A stretch of DNA of 13,476 nt from an uncultured Lachnospiraceae bacterium. GTDB lineage: Bacteria; Bacillota; Clostridia; Lachnospirales; Lachnospiraceae. Below, piece by piece: positions 1 through 7,539 of the stretch. Each line of letters starts with the position of its first letter. Position 1 is the stretch's first letter. The position numbers and the translations under genes are program-made. The stretch lies in the NCBI GenBank assembly GCA_945827765.1, contig CALZPS010000015.1, positions 1 through 13,476 on the forward strand. The letters run 5' to 3'. The notes below the pieces were generated by a model that ran no database searches, was not told where the DNA came from, and saw nothing but the letters and a program-made list of their open reading frames with translations.

Positions 1-1803
1 AAATGGCACTGTCTGGCGGTGTTCCTATTGATTTTTGTTGGTGTGATTGCCAATGTACAGGGAACGATGTTTACTAAGAATCTGATAGATGATTATATCA
101 CTCCGTTCCTTCTGACGGATGAACCGGATTTTACCCCTCTGGCGAGGGCAATCGGCAGGGTGTGCATCTTTTATGCGATGGGCGTGATCGCATCTTACAC
201 GTACAATCTGATTATGGTGTATGTGACGCAGGGTGTGATGCGCAATATGCGTAACGAACTGTTTGAACATATGGAAAAACTGCCGATCAAATACTTCGAT
301 ACCCATGCACATGGCGACATCATGTCCATTTACACGAATGATATAGATGCTATGCGGCAAATGATCAGCCAGAGTATTCCGCAGGTTATCAATAGCGTCT
401 TTACAGTGGTCAGCGTGTTTGTGAGTATGTTGATTCTGAATATCCCGCTGACTGTTGTGACAATGTTGATGGTCGGACTGATGCTGCTTGCTACCAAGGC
501 ATCTGCGAGCCGCAGCGGAAAATATTTCATTGAGCAGCAGCATAATCTGGGTAAAACAAACGGCTATATCGAGGAGATGATGAATGGGCAGAAAGTCGTG
601 AAGGTGTTCTGCCACGAGGAAGAGAGCAAGCAGGAGTTTAAAGAGTTGAACGAAAGGCTGTTTGTCAGCTCTGACCGCGCCAATACATTTTCCAATATTC
701 TGGGACCAATCAACGCACAGCTTGGAAATGTCAGCTATGTGGTCTGCGCGATGGTAGGCGGGGCGCTGGCATTGAATCATATCGGAGGCTTTACATTGGG
801 AGGGCTGGCAAGCTTTCTGACTTTCAATAAGAGTTTCAATATGCCGATTAATCAGGTAAGTATGCAGTTGAATTCAATTGTCATGGCACTGGCGGGAGCG
901 GAGAGAATTTTTTCTTTGATGGATGAAAAACCGGAAGAGGATGATGGCTATGTTACACTGGTAAATGCGGTGGAAGAAAACGGTGAGTTGAAGGAGAGCA
1001 ATGAGCGTACCGGGCACTGGGCATGGAAACATACCCATCAGGCGGACGGTTCCGTGACGTATGTGGAATTGAAAGGAAATGTCGTATTTGACGGGGTGGA
1101 TTTCGGCTATGTGGATGAAAAAATCGTATTGCATGACGTAAAACTTTATGCCGAGCCGGGACAGAAGATTGCATTTGTCGGTTCCACCGGAGCCGGCAAG
1201 ACGACGATTACGAACTTGATTAACCGTTTTTATGATATTCAGGACGGAAAAATACGCTATGACGGAATCAATGTCAACAAGATTAAGAAAGCGGATTTGC
1301 GGCGTTCTCTGGGAATCGTTCTGCAGGATACGCATCTGTTTACCGGAACCGTGAAAGAGAATATCCGTTTCGGCAAGCTGGACGCCACAGACGAGGAAGT
1401 TGTGGCAGCGGCAAAACTGGCGAATGCGGACGGATTTATCCGCAGGCTGCCTCAAGGGTATGATACAATGCTGACCGGAGACGGGGCGAACTTAAGTCAG
1501 GGGCAAAGACAGCTTCTGGCGATTGCCCGGGCGGCGATTGCCGACCCGCCGGTATTGATTCTCGATGAGGCGACCAGTTCTATCGACACCCGTACCGAGC
1601 GTATCGTGCAGGATGGTATGGACCGTCTGATGAGCGGGCGTACGACATTTGTCATCGCGCACCGTCTGTCCACCGTGCGCAACTCGGACTGCATCATGGT
1701 ACTTGAGCAGGGCAGAATCATTGAACGCGGTACCCATGACCAGTTGATTGAAGAAAAAGGAAAATATTACCAACTTTATACGGGAAATGCAATCTTGGCG
1801 TAA
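1..1803 (+). CDS. ABC exporter half-transporter (membrane domain + ATPase), 5' partial
   Basis: A type I ABC exporter half-molecule that uses ATP to pump an unknown substrate (drug, lipid or peptide) across the cytoplasmic membrane. The frame is open to the left edge; the GTG at 19 is internal to the first helix, so the true start is outside and about 20-35 residues are missing. Numbering from the edge, residues 1-300 are the six-helix membrane domain and residues about 370-600 the ATPase. Visible motifs are Walker A GSTGAGKT (394-401), Q-loop Q442, signature LSQGQ (498-502), Walker B ending LDE (521-523, catalytic E523 present) and H-loop H554. A hydrophilic insert of about 50 residues between the domains carries GHWAWKHTHQADG; similar linkers occur in clostridial exporters. 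Such proteins usually work as heterodimers encoded side by side, so the partner is probably just upstream (inference). The gene ends at a terminator hairpin. The substrate cannot be told from sequence. Confidence 0.93.
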   Translation, partial: KWHCLAVFLLIFVGVIANVQGTMFTKNLIDDYITPFLLTDEPDFTPLARAIGRVCIFYAMGVIASYTYNLIMVYVTQGVMRNMRNELFEHMEKLPIKYFDTHAHGDIMSIYTNDIDAMRQMISQSIPQVINSVFTVVSVFVSMLILNIPLTVVTMLMVGLMLLATKASASRSGKYFIEQQHNLGKTNGYIEEMMNGQKVVKVFCHEEESKQEFKELNERLFVSSDRANTFSNILGPINAQLGNVSYVVCAMVGGALALNHIGGFTLGGLASFLTFNKSFNMPINQVSMQLNSIVMALAGAERIFSLMDEKPEEDDGYVTLVNAVEENGELKESNERTGHWAWKHTHQADGSVTYVELKGNVVFDGVDFGYVDEKIVLHDVKLYAEPGQKIAFVGSTGAGKTTITNLINRFYDIQDGKIRYDGINVNKIKKADLRRSLGIVLQDTHLFTGTVKENIRFGKLDATDEEVVAAAKLANADGFIRRLPQGYDTMLTGDGANLSQGQRQLLAIARAAIADPPVLILDEATSSIDTRTERIVQDGMDRLMSGRTTFVIAHRLSTVRNSDCIMVLEQGRIIERGTHDQLIEEKGKYYQLYTGNAILA

Positions 1804-1810
1804 GATGAGA

Positions 1811-1850
1811 AGAGAGGCGTATGATTCACACAGGAATCATACGCCTCTTT
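1811..1850 (+). terminator. Rho-independent terminator after the ABC exporter
   Basis: A perfect 14-bp stem (1813-1826 with 1835-1848, arm AGAGGCGTATGATT) is extended by one G-U and one A-U pair, has an 8-base loop, and is followed by only a short T run (CTCTTT). It lies 7 bases after the stop codon. The stem is very stable but the U tail is short, so it may also serve as a 3' stability hairpin. Confidence 0.8.
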
Positions 1851-1924
1851 GCAATGATAGAACAGCAATCGGGGATGATAGCACCTTATTCACAACGAAA
1901 AAAACATGATTCATGCAATACAGG

Positions 1925-1953
1925 TTGATTGTTGGAAATCATTGGATTAGAAT
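1925..1953 (+). promoter_or_regulatory. Candidate sigma-A promoter for the ABC-2 operon
   Basis: TTGATT (1925-1930), a 17-base spacer, then TAGAAT (1948-1953). It lies 46 bases before the ATG at 2000, in AT-rich DNA downstream of the previous terminator, so it is well placed to drive the ATPase and permease genes. A short palindrome CATGATTCATG (1905-1915) lies just upstream and could be an operator, but this is weak. The remainder of the gap 1851-1999 shows nothing else I can support. Confidence 0.5.
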
Positions 1954-1999
1954 AAGAAATAGACAAACAATTAACAAGGTGCAGGGAGGATTGAAATAG

Positions 2000-2833
2000 A
2001 TGATAGAAGTCTGCGGGTTATGCAAAGAGTTTGAGCGAAACCGCCGCGGGGAAGGAAAAAAGCAAAAGGTGAAGAAGGAAACTTTTCTGGCGGTGGATCA
2101 TGTATCTCTGGAGGCATATGAAGGAGAAATTATCGGAATCCTGGGACCGAACGGGGCAGGTAAGACCACACTCTTACGGATGCTGGGAATGCTGATGAGC
2201 CCGACAGAAGGGTCGATTGTGCTGACAGATGAGCATGGACGTGAGATTAAAGAGTTGACGGAGAAAAAAGCAGCGATTGGATATCTGTCGGGAAATACGA
2301 AACTGTATCCAAGGTTTTCGGTGCGGGAGTATCTGCAGTTTCTGGGGGAATTGTATGGATTTGACAAGCGGCAGATTGAAAAGCGGAGCCGGGAGATTTT
2401 CAAGGTGCTCGACATGGAAGAATTTGTTGATAACCGGATTGAAAAGTTGTCCACCGGTCAGACACAAAGGGCATCGATTGCCCGCTGTCTGATGGCAGAT
2501 CCTAAAGTGTACATATTGGATGAACCGACGCTGGGGCTGGACATCCTCAGTGCGGACGCGATTATTGAGTTTATGAGAGAGCAGAAAGAAAATGGGAAAA
2601 TAGTGCTCTACTCGACACATTATCTGGAGGAGGCACAGATTCTCTGTGACCGTATTTATATGATACGGGAGGGAAAAGTTGTGGCGCATGGAACTCCGGG
2701 TGCTTTGATGGCGCGTACGGAAACCGAAAATCTGCGTGCGGCATTTCATGCAGTATATCAAATGGGGGATGACTCACGAGCGGGTTTCGAAAATGACAGT
2801 ACAAAAGAAAAGATAGAGGGGGTACGGTCATGA
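2000..2833 (+). CDS. ABC-2 type transporter ATPase (NatA/CcmA-like)
   Basis: ATP-binding subunit of an ABC-2 type exporter, 277 residues, cytoplasmic and expected to pair with the permease encoded next. It shows Walker A GPNGAGKT (49-56), signature LSTGQ (150-154), Walker B ending LDE (173-175) and H-loop H207 in STHYLEEA. The family resemblance is to NatA, the ATPase of the Bacillus Na+ exporter NatAB, but related pairs move other substrates, so sodium export is not established. A lysine/arginine/glutamate-rich insert (residues about 12-28) interrupts the first beta strands of the fold and is unusual. The start is set by AGGGAGGA (1983-1990) 9 bases before the ATG. The stop overlaps the permease start as ATGA, which suggests translational coupling. 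The tail after residue 240 is hydrophilic and poorly conserved in appearance. Confidence 0.93.
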   Translation: MIEVCGLCKEFERNRRGEGKKQKVKKETFLAVDHVSLEAYEGEIIGILGPNGAGKTTLLRMLGMLMSPTEGSIVLTDEHGREIKELTEKKAAIGYLSGNTKLYPRFSVREYLQFLGELYGFDKRQIEKRSREIFKVLDMEEFVDNRIEKLSTGQTQRASIARCLMADPKVYILDEPTLGLDILSADAIIEFMREQKENGKIVLYSTHYLEEAQILCDRIYMIREGKVVAHGTPGALMARTETENLRAAFHAVYQMGDDSRAGFENDSTKEKIEGVRS

Positions 2834-4875
2834 AGAAGATAGGCGTATTGATACGAAAAGAATTGCTGGATATTTTGCGCGATAAAAAGACATTGGTCAT
2901 GATGGTGGTCGTACCGATCGTGCTGTATCCTCTTTTGATTATCGGAATGACATTGGTCATTGGGAGCATCATGTCCTCACAGGAGAATGCGGTTTATATC
3001 ATCGGGTACGAGACAGGATACGAAGAAACAGCAAAAGCGCTCGAGGAGATTGTTTCACGGAATCCGCAGGAATTTGATACGGAGATAGAATTCATTTCCT
3101 TTGACAAGGAAGAGGCGGATAGTATGTTGAGGTTTGCGGACGTTGCGCTGAGATTTAAAGAACAGGAAAATGGCAGCCTGCAGGTGGAAATCTCCTACGA
3201 TTCGGCAAATCAGAATTCCTCATATGCATGCTCGATGATTGAAAATGTGGTGGAACTTTACCGGGAGGACCTGGTGGCGGAAGGTCTGACAAAACAAGGT
3301 CTGGATGAGAGTTTTCTATATCCGGTTGTATCCACGACTGTGGACAGCGCATCACAGGCAGAGAGCTTTGGAATGGATATCGGTGGCTCTATCGGCATGA
3401 TGATGATTGTAATGATTCTGATGGGTGCACTTTATCCGGCAATTGATGTGACTGCGGGAGAAAAAGAACGGGGAACATTGGAGACGCTTTTAACCTTGCC
3501 GGTCACGAATTTTCAGATGATATTCAGCAAATTTGTATCTGTGGCAGTCATTGCCTGCGTGACTGCTGTGTTGTCATTGGTTTCTATGGTCGGCTCGGTA
3601 TTGTTTTTGATATATGGGCTGGCCGGTGATCCGATAGTGGAAATGGGATTTTCAATTTCAGGCATGATGTCGACGGCACCGGTGCTTGTGGTGACGATGA
3701 TTGTGAGCGCACTTCTTTGCTCTGCTTTGTGCATGTGTTTTTGTGTATTTGCCAAGAGTTTCAAGGAGGCGAACAATTATGTGACTCCGCTTTTGCTGGT
3801 GGTGATGATTGCCTCCATGGCGGGTATGATTCCCTCGGTTACGTTGGATGCAAAGACGGCGTTGATACCGATTGTCAATGTCTCTCTGATGATGAAACAG
3901 GTTTTATCCCAGCAGTTTAGTCTGGCACTGGCGGGACTTTGTAATCTCGTCAATTTAGGAGCGAGTGCTTTGATCATCTGGGTTTTGGCAAAAATGTATG
4001 ATAGTGAAAATATTTTGTTTGCAGACGGATTCCGCAGTTTCCGTCTGTTCCAGAAACGGTCGGATATCAAAGAGGGAACTGTGCCTGACAGCGGGGATTT
4101 GATGATTAGTGTGACCGTACTGTTTCTGCTGATGCTTTATGTGGGAAGTGCCGCCAGCGTGCGGCTGGGATTTTGGGGAACACTCGTTTCCCAGGGGCTG
4201 ATTCTGGCGATTCCGCTCCTGCTTGTGTGGTATATGAAATCGGATGTGCGGACATTATTTTCCCTGCAATTGCCGAAAAGAGGCAGTGTGATTGGAAGCA
4301 TCCTTTTGTATCTGGGAGTCTACTGTCTGATTATGGTGTTAAGTGTAGCTTTGACGGCAGTTTTCCCGGAGAGTACAGAAAATGTGGAACTTACGTTTTC
4401 GGAAATGTCAAAGCAGCCGTTTGTGATTCTGCTTTTGGTGACAGCACTGATGCCTGCGGTCGGGGAAGAAATATTGTTCCGCGGGCTGCTGTTTGGAAGT
4501 ATCAGGGAGAATGGAAAGAAACGTGATCAGGAACGCAGTGCAGCTGTTTATGCCATCCTTATTTCGTCGGCGGTGTTCGGCTTGTTTCACATGAGCCTTG
4601 TCAAGTTCTTTACGACTTTTTTGCTGGGAGCGGTGTTTGCATATATCGTATGGATGACGGGAAGTATATATGTGACAATGTGTCTGCATTTTGTCAATAA
4701 TGCATTCTCCATGGCGGTGATGAAATATCCGCAGACTATCGGAAAAGTATTGCCGTTTCTGATGGCGGAAGAATTGTCTGTCCCGGAAATTGCCGGAATA
4801 CTAACAGTGGGAGTTGCGTGCGCTGTGTTGGGATTGATTTTGTTACGCAGGTCTAACAAAACAATTGTCAACTAA
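2830..4875 (+). CDS. ABC-2 permease (NatB-like) fused to CPBP/CAAX-type intramembrane metalloprotease
   Basis: A 681-residue two-part membrane protein. The N-terminal half (1-400) is a NatB-like ABC-2 permease: a short cytoplasmic start RKELLDILRDKKT, a first helix at about 20-45, a large extracytoplasmic loop at about 48-180, then several helices with the motif GEKERGTLETLL just after the second. The C-terminal half (about 430-675) is a CPBP (Abi/CAAX) protease domain with all signature parts: EEILFR (E546, E547, R551), FHMS with H587, and H620FVNN with N624. These are the expected glutamate and histidine active-site and metal residues, so the protease should be active. The start has a GAGGGGG ribosome site 8 bases upstream and overlaps the ATPase stop by 4 bases. 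This fusion architecture occurs elsewhere in Firmicutes; whether the protease cleaves the cargo, a peptide or a regulator is unknown. The last codons contain half of the bioY operator. Confidence 0.92.
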   Translation: MKKIGVLIRKELLDILRDKKTLVMMVVVPIVLYPLLIIGMTLVIGSIMSSQENAVYIIGYETGYEETAKALEEIVSRNPQEFDTEIEFISFDKEEADSMLRFADVALRFKEQENGSLQVEISYDSANQNSSYACSMIENVVELYREDLVAEGLTKQGLDESFLYPVVSTTVDSASQAESFGMDIGGSIGMMMIVMILMGALYPAIDVTAGEKERGTLETLLTLPVTNFQMIFSKFVSVAVIACVTAVLSLVSMVGSVLFLIYGLAGDPIVEMGFSISGMMSTAPVLVVTMIVSALLCSALCMCFCVFAKSFKEANNYVTPLLLVVMIASMAGMIPSVTLDAKTALIPIVNVSLMMKQVLSQQFSLALAGLCNLVNLGASALIIWVLAKMYDSENILFADGFRSFRLFQKRSDIKEGTVPDSGDLMISVTVLFLLMLYVGSAASVRLGFWGTLVSQGLILAIPLLLVWYMKSDVRTLFSLQLPKRGSVIGSILLYLGVYCLIMVLSVALTAVFPESTENVELTFSEMSKQPFVILLLVTALMPAVGEEILFRGLLFGSIRENGKKRDQERSAAVYAILISSAVFGLFHMSLVKFFTTFLLGAVFAYIVWMTGSIYVTMCLHFVNNAFSMAVMKYPQTIGKVLPFLMAEELSVPEIAGILTVGVACAVLGLILLRRSNKTIVN

Positions 4876-4898
4876 AACTAATTAAAAGGTTGACAATT
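4863..4898 (+). promoter_or_regulatory. BirA-type biotin operator upstream of bioY
   Basis: A perfect inverted repeat: AATTGTCAAC (4863-4872), 16 bases, GTTGACAATT (4889-4898). The arms and spacing closely resemble the known BirA operator of Firmicutes biotin genes (AATTGTTAAC ... GTTAACAATT in Bacillus subtilis). The left half-site lies in the last codons of the preceding permease-protease gene and the right half-site contains the -35 box of the bioY promoter. Biotin-loaded BirA bound here would block RNA polymerase. The regulator itself is not in the window, so the assignment rests on the site and the gene it precedes. Confidence 0.8.
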
Positions 4899-4917
4899 AA
4901 AAACTATATGGTATACT
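4890..4917 (+). promoter_or_regulatory. bioY promoter
   Basis: A consensus -35 TTGACA (4890-4895), 16-base spacer and TATACT -10 (4912-4917). Transcription would begin near 4924, giving a leader of about 28 bases with AGGAGG at 4937-4942. The -35 is embedded in the right arm of the operator, a direct-occlusion design. Confidence 0.75.
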
Positions 4918-4951
4918 ATTTCTGGATAAAAAACACAGGAGGATACACCAT

Positions 4952-5500
4952 ATGAAAAAATCAAAGATTTCTATACAGGATATTTGCGCAATTGCCATCA
5001 TGGCGGCTGTAACAGCAGCGATGGCACAGATTTCCATTCCGATGCCACTAGGAGTACCGATGACGATGCAGACCTTTGCTGTCACCTTGACAGGTATCAT
5101 CCTGGGGAAAAAACGCGGGGCGATTTCCATGCTGGTGTATTTACTTTTGGGAGCTGTCGGCATTCCGGTGTTTGCCGGGCTTTCCGGCGGACTTCCAAAA
5201 CTGATTGGACCGACGGGAGGTTTTTTGATTTCCTTCCCTATTATGGCATTTCTCATCGGTTGGGGAATGGAATTGCGACATAAGAAAGGGATGTTTACCC
5301 TGATGCTGGTATTAGGAACAATTTCCAATTATGTGGTCGGGGTAATCATGTACTGTATTTTGATGAAGGCGTCCGTAATCACCGGATTTACGGCATGTGT
5401 GCTGCCGTTCATCCCTACGGCAATCATCAAGGCGGTGCTGGCGGCAGTTTTAGGACTGCAGATACATAAGCGTCTGGCGAAAAGTCTGAACTGGGTGTAA
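4952..5500 (+). CDS. bioY: BioY, biotin-specific substrate-binding subunit of an ECF transporter
   Basis: Biotin-capturing membrane protein (S component), 182 residues, usual length for the family, with about six membrane segments. The family hallmark GLSGGLPKLIGPTGGFL is present, with the GPTGG core at residues 86-90; the N-terminus PMPLGVPMTMQTFAV is also typical. BioY binds biotin and normally works with the ECF ATPases and transmembrane subunit. None of these is encoded next to it, so it probably shares an energising module encoded elsewhere (inference). The start is set by AGGAGG (4937-4942), 9 bases upstream of the ATG. It appears to be a single-gene transcription unit: its own promoter with a BirA-type operator before it, and a terminator after it. 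This makes biotin-responsive expression very likely and independent of the preceding ABC-2 genes, although no terminator separates the two. Confidence 0.96.
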   Translation: MKKSKISIQDICAIAIMAAVTAAMAQISIPMPLGVPMTMQTFAVTLTGIILGKKRGAISMLVYLLLGAVGIPVFAGLSGGLPKLIGPTGGFLISFPIMAFLIGWGMELRHKKGMFTLMLVLGTISNYVVGVIMYCILMKASVITGFTACVLPFIPTAIIKAVLAAVLGLQIHKRLAKSLNWV

Positions 5501-5527
5501 GACATGTAGTATTTTGTGGGGAATGTG

Positions 5528-5568
5528 AAAACAGCTAAAACGAAAAATTTGCGTTTGGCTGTTTTTTT
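5528..5568 (+). terminator. Rho-independent terminator after bioY
   Basis: The arm AAAACAGCTAAAACG (5528-5542) pairs with CGTTTGGCTGTTTT (5552-5565), with one G-U pair and one bulged A and a 9-base loop, followed by a run of seven T (5562-5568). It lies 27 bases after the bioY stop. Confidence 0.85.
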
Positions 5569-5592
5569 CATGTTTTCTTTCTTGAGAGTTTC

Positions 5593-5601
5593 TGGTATAA
5601 T
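5593..5601 (+). promoter_or_regulatory. Extended -10 promoter of the acyltransferase gene
   Basis: TGGTATAAT (5593-5601) is a perfect TATAAT with the TG extension. No good -35 exists at the right distance (TTTTCT or TTTCTT at about 5573-5579), which fits an extended -10 promoter. Transcription would start near 5608, about 42 bases before the GTG start. Confidence 0.65.
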
Positions 5602-5618
5602 GTCGTCAGACATTATAC
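5595..5618. promoter_or_regulatory. Perfect inverted repeat over the -10 box, probable repressor operator
   Basis: The arms GTATAATGTC (5595-5604) and GACATTATAC (5609-5618) are exact reverse complements separated by GTCA. The repeat covers the -10 box and predicted start site. Size and symmetry suit a dimeric helix-turn-helix repressor such as a TetR-family protein; the regulator is not in the window. A 5' hairpin in the message is the alternative, but most of the left arm would lie upstream of the start site. Confidence 0.55.
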
Positions 5619-5649
5619 TTGGAGAAAATAAAACGAAGGAGGAGGGGCG

Positions 5650-7473
5650 GTGGAGAAAAAGAGCAAATATTGGCGGCGGCTGGACAATGCGGCAAAACTG
5701 TTTACGGCAGCCAGCACCAAAAGAGATACCCGGGTCTTCCGATTTTATTGTGAATTGAAGGAAGAAGTACAGCCTGAACTTTTGCAGCGGGCAGTGGAGC
5801 AGACGGTGGAGACTTATCCGTTATTTCTGTCAGTGATGCGGAAAGGTGCGTTCTGGAATTATCTGGAGCAGAGTGATTTACATCCGGTGGTGCGGGAAGA
5901 ATATAAAGAGCCATGCAGCCGGTTATATTTTAAAGATAAAAAAACGTTGCTGTTTGAAGTGACTTACTATAGAAGAAGAATTAATTTTGAGGCATTCCAT
6001 GTGTTGACAGATGGTACCGGTGCAACGGCATTTTTGTGGGAACTGGTAAAAAATTATTTGTATCTGGCGCACAAAGAAGAAGGGCTGGAAGAGATTTCGG
6101 CCGTGTCCGAAGATGTGACTGTGCAGGATCACGAGGCGGACAGTTTTATGAAATATTATTCGCCGGAGCTGGGAAAGAAGAAAGACAGGAGTCCGCGGGC
6201 ATATATTTTGAAAAAGAACCGGCGGGAAAACGGACAACTGCAGGTAAGCGAGAGAGAAGTATTCGTGAAACATATCGTGGCAAGAGCACGGGAACTGGGA
6301 GTGTCGGTGAGTGTGTTCATCACGGCGGTGATGCTGTTGGCGATTCATGAGGAAATGAGTAGAATGCAGGAAAAATATCCGGTGACGATTATGGTGCCGG
6401 TGAATCTGCGCAATTTCTTCCCCTCGAAGTCGATGCTGAACTTTTTTAGCTGGATTTCACCGGAACATAAATTCGGAGAAGGAAAAGATTCTTTTGAAGA
6501 GGTGCTTGCAGAAGTAAAGCATTATTATAAAGAAGAACTGACACAGAATAAGATGGAAAAGCGAATCAGCAAGCTGGTTTCGCTGGAAGTGCACCCGGTT
6601 CTTCGGTTTGCACCTGCGGATTTCAAAAATTTGTGCATTCATGCCGGAGCGAAAGTGTCGGAACGAAGTACAACGGCGGTGTTTTCTAATATGGGACGGA
6701 TGGAGCTGCCGAAGACTTATGTATCTTATATTGAGCGGATTGGATGCTATACCAGTACGCCGAAAATGGAGCTGTGTGTGATTTCCTTACAGGACAAGAT
6801 GACGTTCAGTTTTACATCAAGGTTTGATACGGACAATATCCGGCGTAATTTTTATCGTATTCTGGAAGAGCAGGGAGTACATGCCGATGTGATAGAGGCG
6901 GATTATCCGGAACCGAAAGTGCCGGGAGATTTGGAAGTGACAGTCTACAAAAGTTATACCTTGGTCTGTCTGGCGCTGACGCTTTTTATGACAATCGCAG
7001 GTCTCAATGCAGATCTCATACCGATAGCCAGACCACTGAGGTTTGCGGCCGGAGGTGTGGCGAGTATGTGGGCAGCGTCATCCATTGGTTTCTTTAAGCG
7101 GCATAACCTGTTGAAAAATGTTGTCTGGCAGCTTATGGCGGTCAGCATTGCCAGTGCGGTATGGGATTTTGTGACCGGCTGGCGCGGGTGGTCGACGGAT
7201 TATGTGATACCTATTGTGAGTATGGGGGTATTGTTGGCATTGGTAGTGATTTCCAGAGTACAGCGGCTGATGCCGAGAAACTATATGTTCTATTTTGTTT
7301 TCACAGCAGGATATGGATTTATCATACCATTGATTCTGATGGTGTCAGGGATGGTCCGTATGCAGCTTTTGTGTATGATATGCAGCGCTGTCTGTCTGTT
7401 ATTCTTTGTATGGCTTTTGTCCTTTAAAGGCAGGGAGTTCCGGGAAGAAATGCAGAAAAAATTTCATGTCTGA
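5650..7473 (+). CDS. Condensation-fold acyltransferase with C-terminal six-helix membrane domain (DUF6320-like)
   Basis: A 607-residue fusion. Residues 1-415 resemble CoA-dependent acyltransferases of the condensation/alcohol-acetyltransferase superfamily: the active-site motif HVLTDG (H117, D121, G122) has the required HxxxDG form, and VPVNLRNFFPS at 249-259 is typical of the same group. From about residue 435 there are six hydrophobic segments separated by short polar loops, ending in a basic tail; this matches what I know as DUF6320, though that name is from memory. The likely role is transfer of an acyl group to a membrane or cell-surface acceptor, with the catalytic part in the cytoplasm (inference); the acceptor and donor are unknown. 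The start is GTG at 5650, set by AAGGAGGA (5636-5643) 6 bases away. It is the only gene between a terminator and the pyr cluster and has its own palindrome-covered promoter, so it is probably separately regulated. No terminator is evident after it. Confidence 0.8.
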   Translation: MEKKSKYWRRLDNAAKLFTAASTKRDTRVFRFYCELKEEVQPELLQRAVEQTVETYPLFLSVMRKGAFWNYLEQSDLHPVVREEYKEPCSRLYFKDKKTLLFEVTYYRRRINFEAFHVLTDGTGATAFLWELVKNYLYLAHKEEGLEEISAVSEDVTVQDHEADSFMKYYSPELGKKKDRSPRAYILKKNRRENGQLQVSEREVFVKHIVARARELGVSVSVFITAVMLLAIHEEMSRMQEKYPVTIMVPVNLRNFFPSKSMLNFFSWISPEHKFGEGKDSFEEVLAEVKHYYKEELTQNKMEKRISKLVSLEVHPVLRFAPADFKNLCIHAGAKVSERSTTAVFSNMGRMELPKTYVSYIERIGCYTSTPKMELCVISLQDKMTFSFTSRFDTDNIRRNFYRILEEQGVHADVIEADYPEPKVPGDLEVTVYKSYTLVCLALTLFMTIAGLNADLIPIARPLRFAAGGVASMWAASSIGFFKRHNLLKNVVWQLMAVSIASAVWDFVTGWRGWSTDYVIPIVSMGVLLALVVISRVQRLMPRNYMFYFVFTAGYGFIIPLILMVSGMVRMQLLCMICSAVCLLFFVWLLSFKGREFREEMQKKFHV

Positions 7474-7539
7474 CGGAAAATGTATTTTCGGACCGGAGGT
7501 TGATACAGATATATTTATGTGGTTTAGAAGGAGGTCGAA

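Noticed and set aside
25..780. Long reverse-strand open frame of 251 codons opposite the ABC exporter
   Set aside because: It mirrors the strongly supported exporter frame, its protein is rich in His, Gln and Arg without any recognisable domain, and it has no credible ribosome site.
5516..5758. 80-codon frame across the bioY-acyltransferase gap
   Set aside because: It runs through the terminator and promoter region and then out of frame through the acyltransferase gene; no ribosome site or domain supports it.
7473..7490. Small hairpin GAAAAT-GT-ATTTTC after the acyltransferase gene
   Set aside because: Only six A-T rich pairs with a two-base loop and no T run; not a credible terminator.
7489..7502. 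Sequence ACCGGAGGTT before pyrC, similar to a PyrR-binding loop
   Set aside because: Compared with the known UCCnGnGAGG form it lacks two bases, and no terminator or antiterminator stems surround it.
7500..7528. TTGATA, 17 bases, TTTAGA as a pyrC promoter
   Set aside because: The start site would fall on or after the ribosome binding site, leaving no usable leader; the -10 is also poor.
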